A stretch of DNA of 64,000 nucleotides, from the NCBI GenBank assembly GCA_009823505.1, contig VZQC01013731.1:679319-743318 (forward strand). Reading direction: 5' to 3'. The notes under the pieces are model-generated. The model was not told where the DNA came from, did not search any database, and worked only from the letters and a program-made list of their open reading frames with translations. A program made the position numbers and the translations under genes. The stretch comes from Rhizomys pruinosus. Its lineage: Eukaryota; Chordata; Mammalia; Rodentia; Spalacidae. Within the stretch, counting starts at the first letter, position 1. Every line of letters begins with the position of its first letter. This document shows positions 12,292-22,606 of this stretch, one piece after another.

Positions 12292-13080
12292 AGTTAGCTG
12301 CCAGTGTGTGCAAGTTAGCTGCCAGTGTGTGCACGTTAGCTGCCAGTGTGTGCAAGTTAGCTGCCAATGTGTGCAAATTAGCTGCCAGGGTGTGCAAGTT
12401 AGCTGCCAGGGTGTGCACATTAGCTGCCGGGGTGTGCAAGTTAGCTGCCGGGGTGTGCAAGTTAGCTGCCAGGGTGTGCAAGTTAGCGCCAGGGTGTGCA
12501 AGTTAACTACCAGTGTGTGCAAGTTAGCTGCCAGTGTGTGCAAGTTAGCTGCCAGGTGTGCAAGTTAGCTGCCAGGGTGTGCAAGTTAACTACCAGTGTG
12601 TGCAAGTTAGCTGCCAGGGTGTGCAAGTTAGCTGCCAGGGTGTGCAAGTTAACTACCAGTGTGTGCAAGTTAGCTGCCAGGGTGTGCAAGTTAGCTGCCA
12701 GGGTGTGCAAGTTAGCTGCCAGGGTGTGCAAGTTAGCTGCCAGTGTGTGCAAGTTAACTACCAGTGTGTGCAAGTTAGCTGCCAGGGTGTGCAAGTTAAC
12801 TACCAGTGTGTGCAAGTTAACTACCAGTGTGTGCATGTTAGCTGTCAGGGTGTGCAAGTTAGCTGCCAGTGTGTGCAAGTTAACTACCAGTGTGTGCAAG
12901 TTAGCTGCCAGGGTGTGCAAGTTAGCTGCCAGTGTGTGCAAGTTAACTACCAGTGTGTGTATGTTAGCTGCCAGTGTGTGCCCATTAGCTGTCAGGGTGT
13001 GCAAATTACCTGACAGTGCACAAAAATTAGCAACCAGTATGTGCAAGTTAGCTGCCAGTGTATTTGATTAGAGACCAGTA
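12292..13080 (+). repeat. 21-bp minisatellite, about 37 units
   Basis: The unit is agttagctgccagtgtgtgc plus a. I read about 37 copies. Main variants are gctgccagt, gctgccagg, and a form with two linked G-to-A changes (aactaccagt) that occurs eight times from about unit 11 onward. Two units are 20 bp (near 12487 and 12554). The right edge, from about 12980, is diverged and the left edge more uniform. The unit length is divisible by three, so several frames on both strands stay open for 120-191 codons. These are translation artefacts. Confidence 0.97.
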
Positions 13081-13790
13081 TACCCATTACATGAATAAAA
13101 ACAGTGAGACCCCAAAGGATGAATAATCTGCCTAAGTAGTCAAGAAATCAAATCCAGACAGGTTGACTTCTGACTTGTTCTGTTGCCTACTGCTTGCCTT
13201 CTGTCCCACCCGTAAGCAAATGTCCTCTGCAGCAACTGTGTGGCTAGACACCAGGAGATGAGCCATTGAGGAGGAAGAATGGAGGATGGTGTACTCTGGG
13301 AAGTGCCCTGGCCAGGGTGCAGGTGGGCACACGCCCCGCCTGGAATACCACCTGTGAGTTTCCTGACCTCCTCTGGGGGCTGAGCATGAGGAAGAGAGTT
13401 TTCAGTGGGGGCCTCCATCCTCCCAAGCACAGCTTCTATACCCTGTGTCCCTGGGGCACAAATCCCTCACATCCTCCTGGGTCTTTCATTCTGCGCATGG
13501 TGGCCCCTTCCTACAACAGTCTCTGGAAAGTAGGCCCCATGCCTTATGAACCCATGATGGAGCACTCATTTCCAAACCTGCATGCTGAAAGCAGTTTTAA
13601 TAAGCTGAAAAATAACTTCCTAGCAAAGAATAAATATTTGACAACCTTGTTTTCTATTGTTCCAAGATTGCAGAGTGCTAGTGCACAGGGTCTGCTCAAT
13701 AATTTGGTTTTAAATTTTTATGCCTTGGACACTTTTGACATGGGAAAGTGCTCTCTACCAGCCAGTCGATAAAGATAGCAAACGTTTACT
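13081..13790. other. Intronic sequence, nothing recognised
   Basis: A 168-codon open frame at 13266-13772 is the longest here outside repeats. It shows no domain, and I judge it chance. Confidence 0.45.
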
Positions 13791-13990
13791 GAGTCAGTGT
13801 TAATTATCTGCTGTGTGGGGCTAGGAGCTGTCCACATCTCTCATTGACTCTACTCAACAGTTCCCTGGGACAGACACTAGCTGACATCTTCCTTGAAAGC
13901 AAAATCAAACCTGAGGATAGAACCTCTGGGAAGTTAAGCAGCTTGGCCAAAGACCCAAATGTGGCCAGCACAGGACTTAAACTCAAGCCT
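13791..13990 (-). mobile_element. MIR remnant
   Basis: Antisense MIR order: ttactgagtcagtgttaatt, gaagttaagcagcttggcc, cagcacaggacttaaactc. Diverged; truncated by the following B2. Confidence 0.55.
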
Positions 13991-13991
13991 G

Positions 13992-14236
13992 ATTTTTTTT
14001 TTAATTTTATTTATTTCTGTATGTGTATAAATGTACTGTCTGCATGCAAGTTTGTGCACCTGTGTCATGCAATGCCGTGGAGGTCAGAAGAGGGTGTCGG
14101 ATTCCCCTGGAACTGGAGTTCTCCTGGAATTGGAGTTTCAGACGGTTCTCGGCCGCCATGTGGGTGCTGGGGATCGAACCCAGGTCCTCTGTAAGAGTGG
14201 TCGGCGCTCTTAACCGCTAGGCCATCTCTCCAGCCC
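13992..14236 (-). mobile_element. B2 SINE, young subfamily with internal duplication
   Basis: Reversed B2 with the doubled segment ctggagttctcctggaattg / gagtttcagac. It retains CpGs (tcggccgcc, ggtcggcgct, accgctagg) and ends gccatctctccagccc. Intact CpGs imply a recent insertion. Confidence 0.95.
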
Positions 14237-14254
14237 TCAAGACTGATTTTTATA

Positions 14255-14420
14255 CCTGCTATGGTTTGAATTTCTCACCCTAAACTTCATATATTAGAAA
14301 CTTAATCTTCAAATTATATGTTGATGATATCTGGAAGTGAGACCTTTGGGAAGAAATTAAGGTTAAACAGAGGACTTAATGGTGGGGTCCCTATGATGGC
14401 ATTTACAAGAGGAAGATGCC
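14255..14420 (+). mobile_element. MLT1/MaLR-like LTR relic
   Basis: tgctatggtttgaatttctc, cttcatatattagaaactta, gagacctttgggaagaaat and atggtggggtccctatga follow the order of MLT1-type solo LTRs. The 3' half is lost. Confidence 0.5.
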
Positions 14421-14530
14421 AGGCAGCATGGTGAAGCATACGTACAATCTCAGCACCTGATAAGCTGAGACAGCATTGCCATGAGGTCAGAGATAGCTTG
14501 CGCAACATAGTAAGCTCTAGGCTAGTATTC
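14421..14530 (+). mobile_element. B1-related SINE fragment, diverged
   Basis: gccaggcagcatggtgaagc, acaatctcagcacctgat, gcgcaacatagtaagctc follow the B1 order with many changes. Confidence 0.5.
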
Positions 14531-14915
14531 TAGCATGCTTTCTGTTTCTGTGAGAAACACCATGATCAAAAATAACCTGAGGAGAAGAGGGTCAAGCCAT
14601 GGCAGGAACTCAAGGCAGGAACTTGGAGGTAGAAACCGAAGCTGAAGAGACCATGGAGAAAAGGTGCTAGGTGGTTTGCTCTCTGGTGGATCCCAAGCCT
14701 ATACGCTCCACTAGCTGTCTTACACAGTCAAGGCCCTGCCTGCCTAGGTATGGTTCTGCTCACAGTGGGCTGAGTCCATCTACATCAATTAGCAATCTAG
14801 AAAATGCCCCAAGGACATGTTTCCAAGCTGGTCTGATGGAGACAATTCCTCCATTGAGACTCTTCCTTTCCAGGTATGTCTAGATTTGTGTCAAGTTGAC
14901 AAAAACTACCAGCGC
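14531..14915 (+). mobile_element. URR1-like non-autonomous hAT DNA transposon
   Basis: tgtgagaaacaccatgatca, aggcaggaacttggaggtag, ctcacagtgggctgagtcc, tagaaaatgccccaaggac and tgtcaagttgacaaaaacta occur in the order of the rodent URR1 family as I remember it. No coding capacity. Confidence 0.7.
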
Positions 14916-14929
14916 AGCCAGGAAAACAA

Positions 14930-15080
14930 ATAGACAAAATAGAAAGAGAGGGAAAGAGGGAAAGAGGGAGGGNNNNNNNNNNNNNNNNNNNNNNNNNNNN
15001 NNNNNNNNNNNNNNNNNNNNNNNNNNNNGGGAGGGAGGGAGGGAGGGAGGGAGGAAAAAAGAGAAAAGGAAAAGAGAGGA
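14930..15080 (+). repeat. (GGGA/GAAA)n purine repeat containing an assembly gap
   Basis: gaaagagggaaagagggagg before and gggagggagggagggaggga after a run of N. The repeat itself probably caused the gap. Confidence 0.95.
14973..15028. other. Assembly gap, 56 N
   Basis: All bases are N. True length is unknown but likely purine repeat. Confidence 1.
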
Positions 15081-17054
15081 AGAGAGCCCAGCTTGCTCTG
15101 TCTGGCCATGGGAGGTCTCGTGGGTTACGATGCAGTGAGGCCTGCCCTCACCAGAGGCAGCACCATGCTTTTGGATTTACCAGCCTTCAAAGCCCTAAAC
15201 AAGTCTCTATTCTTTCTAAATGACTCAGTCCCTAGTATTTTGGCCTAGCACAACCAAGTGCCCTAGATAGTGCTCTTAAACCTGCCCTCACACATCACCT
15301 GGTGTAAGCCCTCATCTGTCAGCCGATGGACAAAGCTTGACTTGGCTGACCCTGAAGGAGTAACAGAGACCATAAGTAAATTCTTCAGAAGCTCCGTGAT
15401 GCCTGGAGTGGGGCCCCTGTCCTGAGACTCTGCTCAGCTGAGGGTCAGGGACCAGTCAGTTCCCTGTCTCTCCGGGGCACCACTGACGAACGTGCTTAGG
15501 GGTCATGCACTAAAGATTCCTTCTGTTCATGGTTTATGACCCCAGGGAAATGTCAGCCTAAAGAGCACAGATTCCCAAGTCATGTGGACATGAAGGGTTG
15601 AAAGGGCTGGAAGTGCTGCCCGGGTACTGCCAGGCTCTGGACACGGGTACCTCATCTGTAACATGGAAGTCACAACAGAGGTGACAGTATCACAACAGAG
15701 GTGACAGTATCTACCGCTTTGCATCATGGGTCTAAGCACGCTATGTGGTGAAGCCTTTGTGAACTCGGACGGGCCTCAGAACCTTCTCGGCATTTTTACC
15801 CCAGGCATCATTATGTAATCTGAGCTGGAAGGTCTCAAAGGACTCTTCCAGATTAATACATCATCCTGTGGTGTGTGTGCATAAAGTGTGTGAAAAGATA
15901 CATTTTTTTTTTAAATAAATAATGGGACAACTTTCTATGACAAAGCTCAGGAAAATAAATGAGCTGGCTTTTCCAGACCTTTCTATGAGACAATGTCTTG
16001 AGCCCAGGGACTTGGGATGTCAAATTAGAGAGCATGGTAGAAGTTCTCATGCTTCAGAAAAGTAAAGAGATGAGATCTCTGGAAAGGGGACTCCTCACCA
16101 CAAATGGTTCCCTGTCAGAGAAGCACTGCTGCTTCAACTGGTAATTAGTACACTCCAAATCAACAATGCTACTAAAACCTGGAGAGAGAGGAGGCTAAAT
16201 TTGGAGGGATGATGGGTGACCGAAAACTCAGCTCTGATCAGAGATGAAAGGAAGCAGTTGTTTCAGGTAAAATCATACCTAGCTATTTCCCCAATGGCCT
16301 GTTTCCAAGCTCCACAGGGCAGAGGGCTATCAAGGCTGACCCTGACCATCAGTCACAGGAACAGTGGCAGCTCTGCCTCTTTGTAAGGCCTGCCTCATCA
16401 TGGTGCGGGCAGGCTGCTGAGACGCGCCTTTCCTGGGAGAGGACAGTCAGTCCCTGTAGGCACCAGGCTTCCCGAGGGAATGCTGGAGTGGTCTCTATTC
16501 TTAACTGACCGCATTTAGATGATGGGTGTGGCTTAGGGAAATGGTGGATGTTCTATGCAGGTTGACAGATCACATAGATACCCACCTGGGAATGGTTCCT
16601 GTCCCCATCCACGTTCAATCCTCTGGTTTTGAGTTCCCATAAAAGAAGTGGTGGACTACAACAGTGTTGAGCACCCCATTTTATGGGAGGGAGGCCATGA
16701 TGTCTAAGTACCTACTTCTCGGGGGTTGGAGGATAGTGGACTCTGACAAAGCCCCAGGGGATTCTTGATTTCCAAAGCCAACCCAGGGAAACAGAGCCCA
16801 GCAGGCTCCTGCTTTTCATCCTCAGCAGTCGGGGTCCTGTCCGATGGCTCTCAGCTGACTGGTCTGTGAGGTAGACCACTGGTGGATAAAGAGGGGAATG
16901 GCCCCAAACTTAAAAACCACAAGTGAAAAACAAAGGAGCCTGCAGGGTAGTGGGAATGATGGGGGTGTGGGCGGGTGCCAGGGTGTGGCCACCGGTAGGG
17001 GGGAGGGAGGGACCAGAAATGTGGACACTTTATCAGCTCTATTTTTAGATATAG
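15081..17054. other. Intronic sequence, largely unique
   Basis: A possible MIR lies at 15590-15760 and carries a perfect 20-bp tandem duplication (15671-15690 and 15691-15710, cacaacagaggtgacagtat). No coding exon or RNA gene recognised. Confidence 0.45.
15590..15760 (+). mobile_element. MIR-like remnant with a 20-bp tandem duplication
   Basis: gtacctcatctgtaacatgg resembles the MIR core ('cctcatctgtaaaatgg'). The perfect 20-bp repeat sits directly after it. Confidence 0.4.
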
Positions 17055-17516
17055 TCAACTCATTTCTTTTTTTAATTTATTATATATTTATATTACAATA
17101 TTATGTTACTAATCAATCAAATCTAGACCCGTGTCCCCGTCACTACCCCCAACCCCACCAGAGATCATGTATTCTGCCAAACATGTTTTTCATCTTTTTC
17201 TCAGTCTTTCTCAAAATTCTCTATGTGGAAGTTGACTGTTTTGAGCAGAAGTTCACTGTTTCAGTCAGTTCTTTGATGCAGTCTTTTCTGTTGTTATTGC
17301 TGTTGTTGTTCTTTCCAATATGCATCACTCCCAACTACTTGGACAAAAGCTCAAGGGGCCATGCACAGGAAATACAACTGGGTAATTGGCACTAGCATCC
17401 ACAGACGAGGGATACCATTCTTCATTTTTTTTTCTGGGACTGTGTTACTTCACTCAGCATGATGTCCTCTAGCTCCAGCCATTTTCCGGCAAAGCTCATG
17501 ATGTCGTCTTTCTTTC

Positions 17517-17772
17517 TTTTTTTTTTTTTAATTTTTTAATTAATTTTATTATTCTCGTATGTGTAGAATGTACTGCCTGCATGCAAGTTTGTGCACCGTG
17601 TTGTTGCAATGCCGCGGGTGGTCAGAAGAGGGTCTCGGATTCCCTGAACTGGAGTTCTCCTGGAATTGGAGTTTCAGACGGCTCTCGGCCGCCATGTGGG
17701 TGCTGGGGATCGAACCCAGGGTCTTGTAAGAGCGTCGGCGCTTCTTAACCGCTAGGCCATCTCTCCAGCCCC
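17517..17772 (-). mobile_element. B2 SINE, young subfamily, inserted in the L1
   Basis: Same subfamily as 13992-14236 (doubled ggagttctcctggaattgga; CpGs intact in ctcggccgccatg). The flanks gatgtcgtctttc (17500) and gatgtcgtcatctttc (17773) look like its target-site duplication. It carries about eight small indels compared with its sisters, for example at gcaccgtgttgttgcaatg and gcgtcggcgcttctt. Confidence 0.92.
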
Positions 17773-17965
17773 GATGTCGTCATCTTTCCTTTACTGTTGC
17801 ATAGAACTCCATTTTGTACATGTACCACATTTTCTCTATCTACTCGTCAGTTCGAGGCGGGTAACTTGGGGATTGGTTCCAGCTTTTTGCTATTGTGAAC
17901 AGAGCTGCAATAAACATGGCTGTGCATGGCATGTATCTCTGCAGTAAGATGAATCTTGTGGAGAC

Positions 17966-18046
17966 TATATATATATATATATAGAGATATATATACTAAA
18001 GATTATATATATATAGATATATAATTAATTAATATATATATATACT
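17966..18046. repeat. (TA)n-rich microsatellite
   Basis: Runs of atatatat broken by gaga, ctaaagatt and attaattaa, inside the antisense L1. Confidence 0.9.
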
Positions 18047-18210
18047 ACACCCAGGAGTGGTATGACTGGGTCAGGTGGTAGGCTCATTTTGAGTCTTCCA
18101 AGGGTTCTCCACACTGCTTTCCATAGTGGCTGTATGAGTTTACATTCCCATCAGCAGTGGATGAGTATCAACTCATTTCTTAAAAAATGTAATATATCCA
18201 TGGGCGGGCA

Positions 18211-18541
18211 GGCCCTGGGGAGATGGCTCAGCTCTTAAAGAGCTCACCTCCTACGCAAGAGGACTGGAGTCTGGAACCCAAAACCCACCTGTAAAACCAA
18301 GTGGGCTTATAATCCAGCCTCAGAAGGCAGAGATAGGGGATCCCCAGAGCGAAGCTGGCTCCTGAGACTAGCTACTTCCATGAGCTCTGTGTTTGACTGA
18401 GAGGGCCTGCCTCAACCCATGCCTCAAAGAATAAGGTGAAAGAGAGATTTCGGATCAGCCTTGGACTGCCTGCTGTGGCATCCCATGTGCACATGCACCT
18501 GCACACATGAAAACATGTGTACACACACACACACACACACA
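18211..18541 (+). mobile_element. B4-type composite SINE with (CA)n end
   Basis: ID-like head (gggagatggctcagctctta), B1-like middle (tataatccagcctcagaag, ggcagagataggggatc), then a right portion ending gtgtacacacacacacacac. Confidence 0.65.
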
Positions 18542-18559
18542 GACTCTTAAAGAAAAATA

Positions 18560-20160
18560 AAAATAAAAAATAGAAAAATAAATGGGCAAAATCAGGCAGA
18601 GACAGAGCAAGAGTGATTTTCTCCAAACCCTTCATGCTACCCAACCAGCTCCTTCAAAAAGAAGTAAATTAATCAGCTATGCTATACACAGCCTATCTAG
18701 TGGACAGAGTGGTCACCAATCATATATTGGGAAAAGGCAGAAACAAGGGGGAAAGAACATCTTCTTCAATAACACCAAAGATAAATAGCTACCCTCTGAA
18801 GCACTGCCAAAAATATCAGGTGTGACCAGTGTGGTTCTGATGACCCCACTGTGGAATCCCAGGGACAGATGGATGGAATGACCGCAGTGAAGCAGTGGAC
18901 CACTAAGCCTTCGAGCCTTGAGAATTACATAAGAGCACCTAACATTTGCTGAGCCCCAGGCACTGAGCCAGGCACTTTGTAAGGATTACTGCATTTCAGG
19001 TTTTCAGTAACCCTATAACAAACAAGCCATACTCTTAAAATCGTGCAGTGCTAAGCCATGGAAGAGGAGGCCAGGACATCTCAAGCAGGAAGAGCCATGA
19101 GCAACATGGACAAACAGGTGAGTGTGTGTCAAGGGAAGGGAAGAGGCCAGGGGTGTGTCACAGTTTGGCCATGTGCTATGTCTTTGCACAAGTGTCCAGA
19201 GGCAGCAGCAGCCCAGGCTTGCCCAGCACTATTAAACTGAAGGCTCAAGAGAGATCTGAGCTGGTGCAGGAGCCTCCCTACAAGAGGGACAGGTCAGATA
19301 TCAGTTCTGAGGAACTACAACCAGAGCAGCCAAGGTCCCTGCTGGCTGGAATGCAGCCCCCCCCCCCACACACACACACAACTGCACAAATCTGCTTTGC
19401 TTCAAGGAAGCTGCTAAACACATGTGCATATCTGACAGGGAAGCAGAGGGGTGGGAGTGTGGATGTCAGGTTCACACAAGAATTCTGGGCTCCAACAACC
19501 ACCCCAGAAAGTTAAAGGCATGCATAGCTACTCTGTGCGGGAATAGGAGGAGCAGACTCACAGTGAAGGGCTAAGCTAAGGTCTGCTGAAGAAAAGGAGC
19601 AGAAAGTCCTTCAAGTTTAGTCAGGATCAAGGGAGGGAAAATGCAACCTTCCTTCAAGCAAAGGGGAAGTTTCCAGAAAGAGACAGGTGCTAAAGAAGCC
19701 TCTGCAAGACCACGTACCCATCAGAAGAACAAGCCTGCGGAGGAAACTTGGCACTCACTGTATGTGCTGTATATGCTAAACTTAGCATCCAACACGAAGA
19801 AGGCTCTTGAGGGCCAACTGAGACTGCAGTTAAATGGGGCCTCAAGGTCGCTAGCGTGGACTAGCCAATCCTGCTTCCCAGCGTTGCTAATGGTCAGGTA
19901 TTCTTTCAGGTTCCGTTATGGCTGTTTTACCTATGTATTAACCTAATTTCAAAAAGTTCTAATCTTCGGTTTTCCCGATAGCTGTCTTATCAAATTCAAA
20001 TATTTCCAATCTCAAGTCTCAATGAATAGTTGTTACACTTATGTGATCTATCTGAGCATTCACTCTCACCGACTGGGGATTCACAGTGCATGTCAAGGCA
20101 CTGAGAGGTCCTGTGAACAAGAATCTTTTAGCATATTTTCTAAATTTATTTGGCTAGGAC
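18560..20160. other. Intronic sequence with a short MIR-like stretch and a CA repeat
   Basis: 18905-19035 resembles the 5' part of antisense MIR (acatttgctgagccccaggc, actttgtaaggattact). A C-run followed by (CA)n lies at 19357-19381. The 155-codon frame at 19048-19515 reads through that repeat and shows no domain. Confidence 0.4.
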
Positions 20161-20167
20161 AGGCATT

Positions 20168-20312
20168 TTGTTTTGTTTTGTTTTGTTTTGTTTTTCCAGA
20201 CAGGGTCTCCCTGTATTCCTAGCTGGCCTGAAATACACTAGATCTCACTAAGGTCTGCTTGCCTCTGCTTCCCTAATGCTGGGACTACAAGTGTGTACTA
20301 CCACATCCTACA
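20168..20312 (-). mobile_element. B1 SINE, older copy
   Basis: Reversed B1: gacagggtctccctgtattc, ctagctggcctgaaataca, gcctctgcttccctaatgct, with a (ttttg)n left tail. Confidence 0.85.
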
Positions 20313-20502
20313 TGGCTTTTTCATTGTTGTTTTTTTTCTCGCAGAACACTCATTAAAATGGACCACATACGGGGGAAGTGCATTTGGGGAGCTGGAGTCC
20401 ATATCCTCTACCTTGCCTTAAATACTTCTGAGGTAACAAATTCCACAAAAGCAACATTGGCTTTTGTGGCATTAGTTCCCATTCATTGTTTTTTCCTTGG
20501 GT

Positions 20503-20668
20503 GGTGGTGGTGCACGCCTTTAATCCCAGCACTCGGGAGGCAAAGGCAGGTGGAGCTCTGTGAGTTCAGGGCCAGCCTGGTCTACACAGTGAGTTCCAGG
20601 ACAGCTGGGGCTACAGGGAGATGCTGTCTTAAAAAGCAAAAAAAAAAAAACAAAAAACCAAAAACAAA
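20503..20668 (+). mobile_element. B1 SINE
   Basis: Sense B1: tggtggtggtgcacgccttt, atcccagcactcgggaggc, gagttcagggccagcctggt, ggctacagggagatgctgtc, then an A/CA-rich tail. Confidence 0.93.
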
Positions 20669-20683
20669 ACCAAAAAACATTTT

Positions 20684-20918
20684 AAGGACTAGAGAGATGG
20701 CTCAGCAGTTAAGAGTGCTGACCATTCTTCCAAAGGACCTGAGTTCTGTCCCCAGAGCCCAGTTTGGGTGGCTTGCAATGACCCATAACTCTAGTCCCAA
20801 TAGACCCCCACACCTGCTTCTGCTTTCTGTGGATGCTTGCACATATATGGTACACACAAACACATACACACAGATACACATAGACACATACACAAATAAA
20901 AATTTTTAATTAAAAAGT
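20684..20918 (+). mobile_element. B2 SINE
   Basis: Sense B2: aggactagagagatggctca, gttaagagtgctgaccattc, gttctgtccccagagccc. The 3' half is a (CACATA)-rich stretch and an A/T tail. Confidence 0.85.
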
Positions 20919-20919
20919 A

Positions 20920-21058
20920 GAGCTGGAGAGATAGCTCGGTGGTTAAGAACACTGGCTGCTCTTTTAGAAGACCTGGGTTCGAATCCCAGTACCCACAATA
21001 GTGGCTAACAACCATGTATGGATCCCCAGTTCCAGGGGATCCATAGATGTCTGATGGG
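20920..21058 (+). mobile_element. B2 SINE, 3'-truncated
   Basis: Abuts the previous B2 tail: gagctggagagatagctcgg, gttcgaatcccagtaccca, cagttccaggggatcc, then unique sequence without a tail. Confidence 0.85.
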
Positions 21059-22606
21059 GGTTGGGAGGCTAAACTGAAGATGATCTTCTAGCAAGGGCCC
21101 ACTCACCAGCACAGCACAACCCCTGCAAACTCCAAGAGCAATTCAGAACCAAGCATCCCAGCTTGATCTAAAGAGCAGTGAAAGCCTCCCCTCCCCTAAT
21201 CTGCATATTTGCTTCTCTCTCTCATCTGCTCATATAGCATGAATAACACAAAGATGAATGAACTGAAAACCAAAATCTTCCTTGAAAATGGGACTCCCCT
21301 TACACCCATGTGCTGACAATGGCTCTTGCTCCACTCTTGCCTGGTTGGGCATTCTCTGCCTGGGAACATGGATGGCACACAGTGGGGCTGGGCATCCAGC
21401 TCGCAGCAGAACTCAGCACAGTACCAAAAGCATTGATGGTCCTGATGGAAAAGTTTGGGTTTGTGTCTTATCATTGCCGTCAAGTTGGAAGCAGATACAG
21501 AGGAACCTGCTAGGCTCTTATTGGGAGCTAGACAAGATGTAAGCTTACAATCATCGCCCTGGGGTCTACCCAGCTCTGACTATTGACATATCCATTTACC
21601 CCATGGATGTAGAGGCTCAGAAAAGTCAAATCCTGGGCTCTTGTAACAAAGCTGGGCTGTGGCTGTGTGGCCACATGTCCATGGCCCTCGCCACCTCCTG
21701 GTCCTATTCCTAACATGGAGATGGCTGGCCAAGGAGTCAGCCATGTTGAGTTTTAATACCATTTGTGTATTAGCTTGAGCCAATTGCTTATCATCCCTGG
21801 GCCTTTTGTTTCTTTTTAAATGAAATAAGGCAGCAATAACCATCTCACAGGATGACTATGAGATCAGTGATATTCTGAAGACCAGGGTGTTGAGAAGCAC
21901 ACCTGGATCTTTAAGAGCACCATATGGCTGTGGGATTTTTTTTTGTCTATTATTTTCACGCACCCTCTTGTCTTCCCAGCCTCTGAGCCAGCAACTTTTA
22001 CAAAGGTACATATGATTCCTGTCCTCACTCTGAGCTGTGTACAGCTGCAGCAGACACGGTGGTGACTTATGCAGGCCTGTGGACCTGCTGCCTTTCCCAC
22101 GACTATGTCAGAAGTACAGGGAATCTGTTTAGTTTCCCTCTCCTCTAAACCTGGAGGAGCATTCCTAAGGGGCAAAATCCAGGGTCTGCCTTCCTGGCTG
22201 GCTACAGCATAGCTTGTGGTTTACCCCTCCCATCATAAGGAAGTCATCTAGACCACATTCTTGCTCCAGTAGACCACACCGCACAGGCAGTGGAGACCAT
22301 GAATACGTTCTCTATCACCCAGGCCTTCTCAGGTTTTGTCTTATTGCATGACAAGCTCTTGTGTTTTCCAACACGATAAAGGACTCTTGGGTCTGCTCCA
22401 CTCTCCACCAGAATGAGTGTGGGATGAATAAAGCAAGACCTCCTTTGCTGCCCCTCTTGCTGTGTCTTCTACGGCTTGGCTGCTCACAGGCCCCCTTTCA
22501 GCAGCTCTCCTGCAGAGAAGGGCCAAACATAATCAGTCCTCCTCCACCGCCAAGACCCTGTTCTCTTCTTTTCCCAGAGAAGCAGGAGGGTCAGCTGAAA
22601 GAAGAT
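21059..22606. other. Intronic sequence with one copy of an unidentified 83-bp repeat
   Basis: No exon recognised. 22055-22137 is a gap-free relative of 25537-25619. Small open frames on both strands (21196-21483, 21580-21843, 21864-22175) show no domain. Confidence 0.45.
22055..22137 (+). repeat. Unidentified repeat, copy 1 (83 bp)
   Basis: Starts cacggtggtgacttatgcag and ends ggaatctgtttagtttcc. It aligns without gaps to 25537-25619 with ten mismatches (about 88% identity). I do not recognise the family. Confidence 0.85.

Larger units (their letters stand above)
17069..18167 (-). mobile_element. 5'-truncated L1 insertion, antisense
   Basis: Flanked by a perfect 14-bp duplication, tcaactcatttctt, at 17055-17068 and 18168-18181. 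Left end is the T-rich complement of the poly-A tail. Its 3' UTR matches the L1 3' ends at 30.5-31.2 kb (tctcaaaattctctatg, gcagaagttcactgtttcag). Farther right come cactcagcatgatgtcctct, gagctgcaataaacatggct and ccatagtggctgtatgag, typical antisense L1 3' sequence. A TA-rich microsatellite (17966-18046) and a B2 lie inside it. Confidence 0.85.

Noticed and set aside
12094..13071. Long open frames on both strands with a seven-residue repeat (VCKLAAS-like, HTLAANL-like)
   Set aside because: They arise because the 21-bp minisatellite unit is divisible by three and lacks stops. Open frames on both strands at once, no start context, no splice sites.
12292..13080. CRISPR-like array
   Set aside because: Units are contiguous with no unique spacers, and the genome is mammalian.
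13266..13772. 168-codon open frame
   Set aside because: No domain, no acceptor or donor at its edges, and it crosses ordinary intronic sequence. Length is within chance for 64 kb.
13844..14220. Recurrent peptide family (SPGIGVSDGSRPPCGCWGSN type) in several places
   Set aside because: This is the translation of the same reversed B2 subfamily, not a gene family. It recurs at 25441-25934, 27025-27261, 30104-30347 and 51708-51938.
20740..20985. tRNA genes suggested by A/B-box-like sequence (gttcgaatccc)
   Set aside because: These are the pol III promoter boxes of B2 SINEs; no cloverleaf or tRNA acceptor is present.
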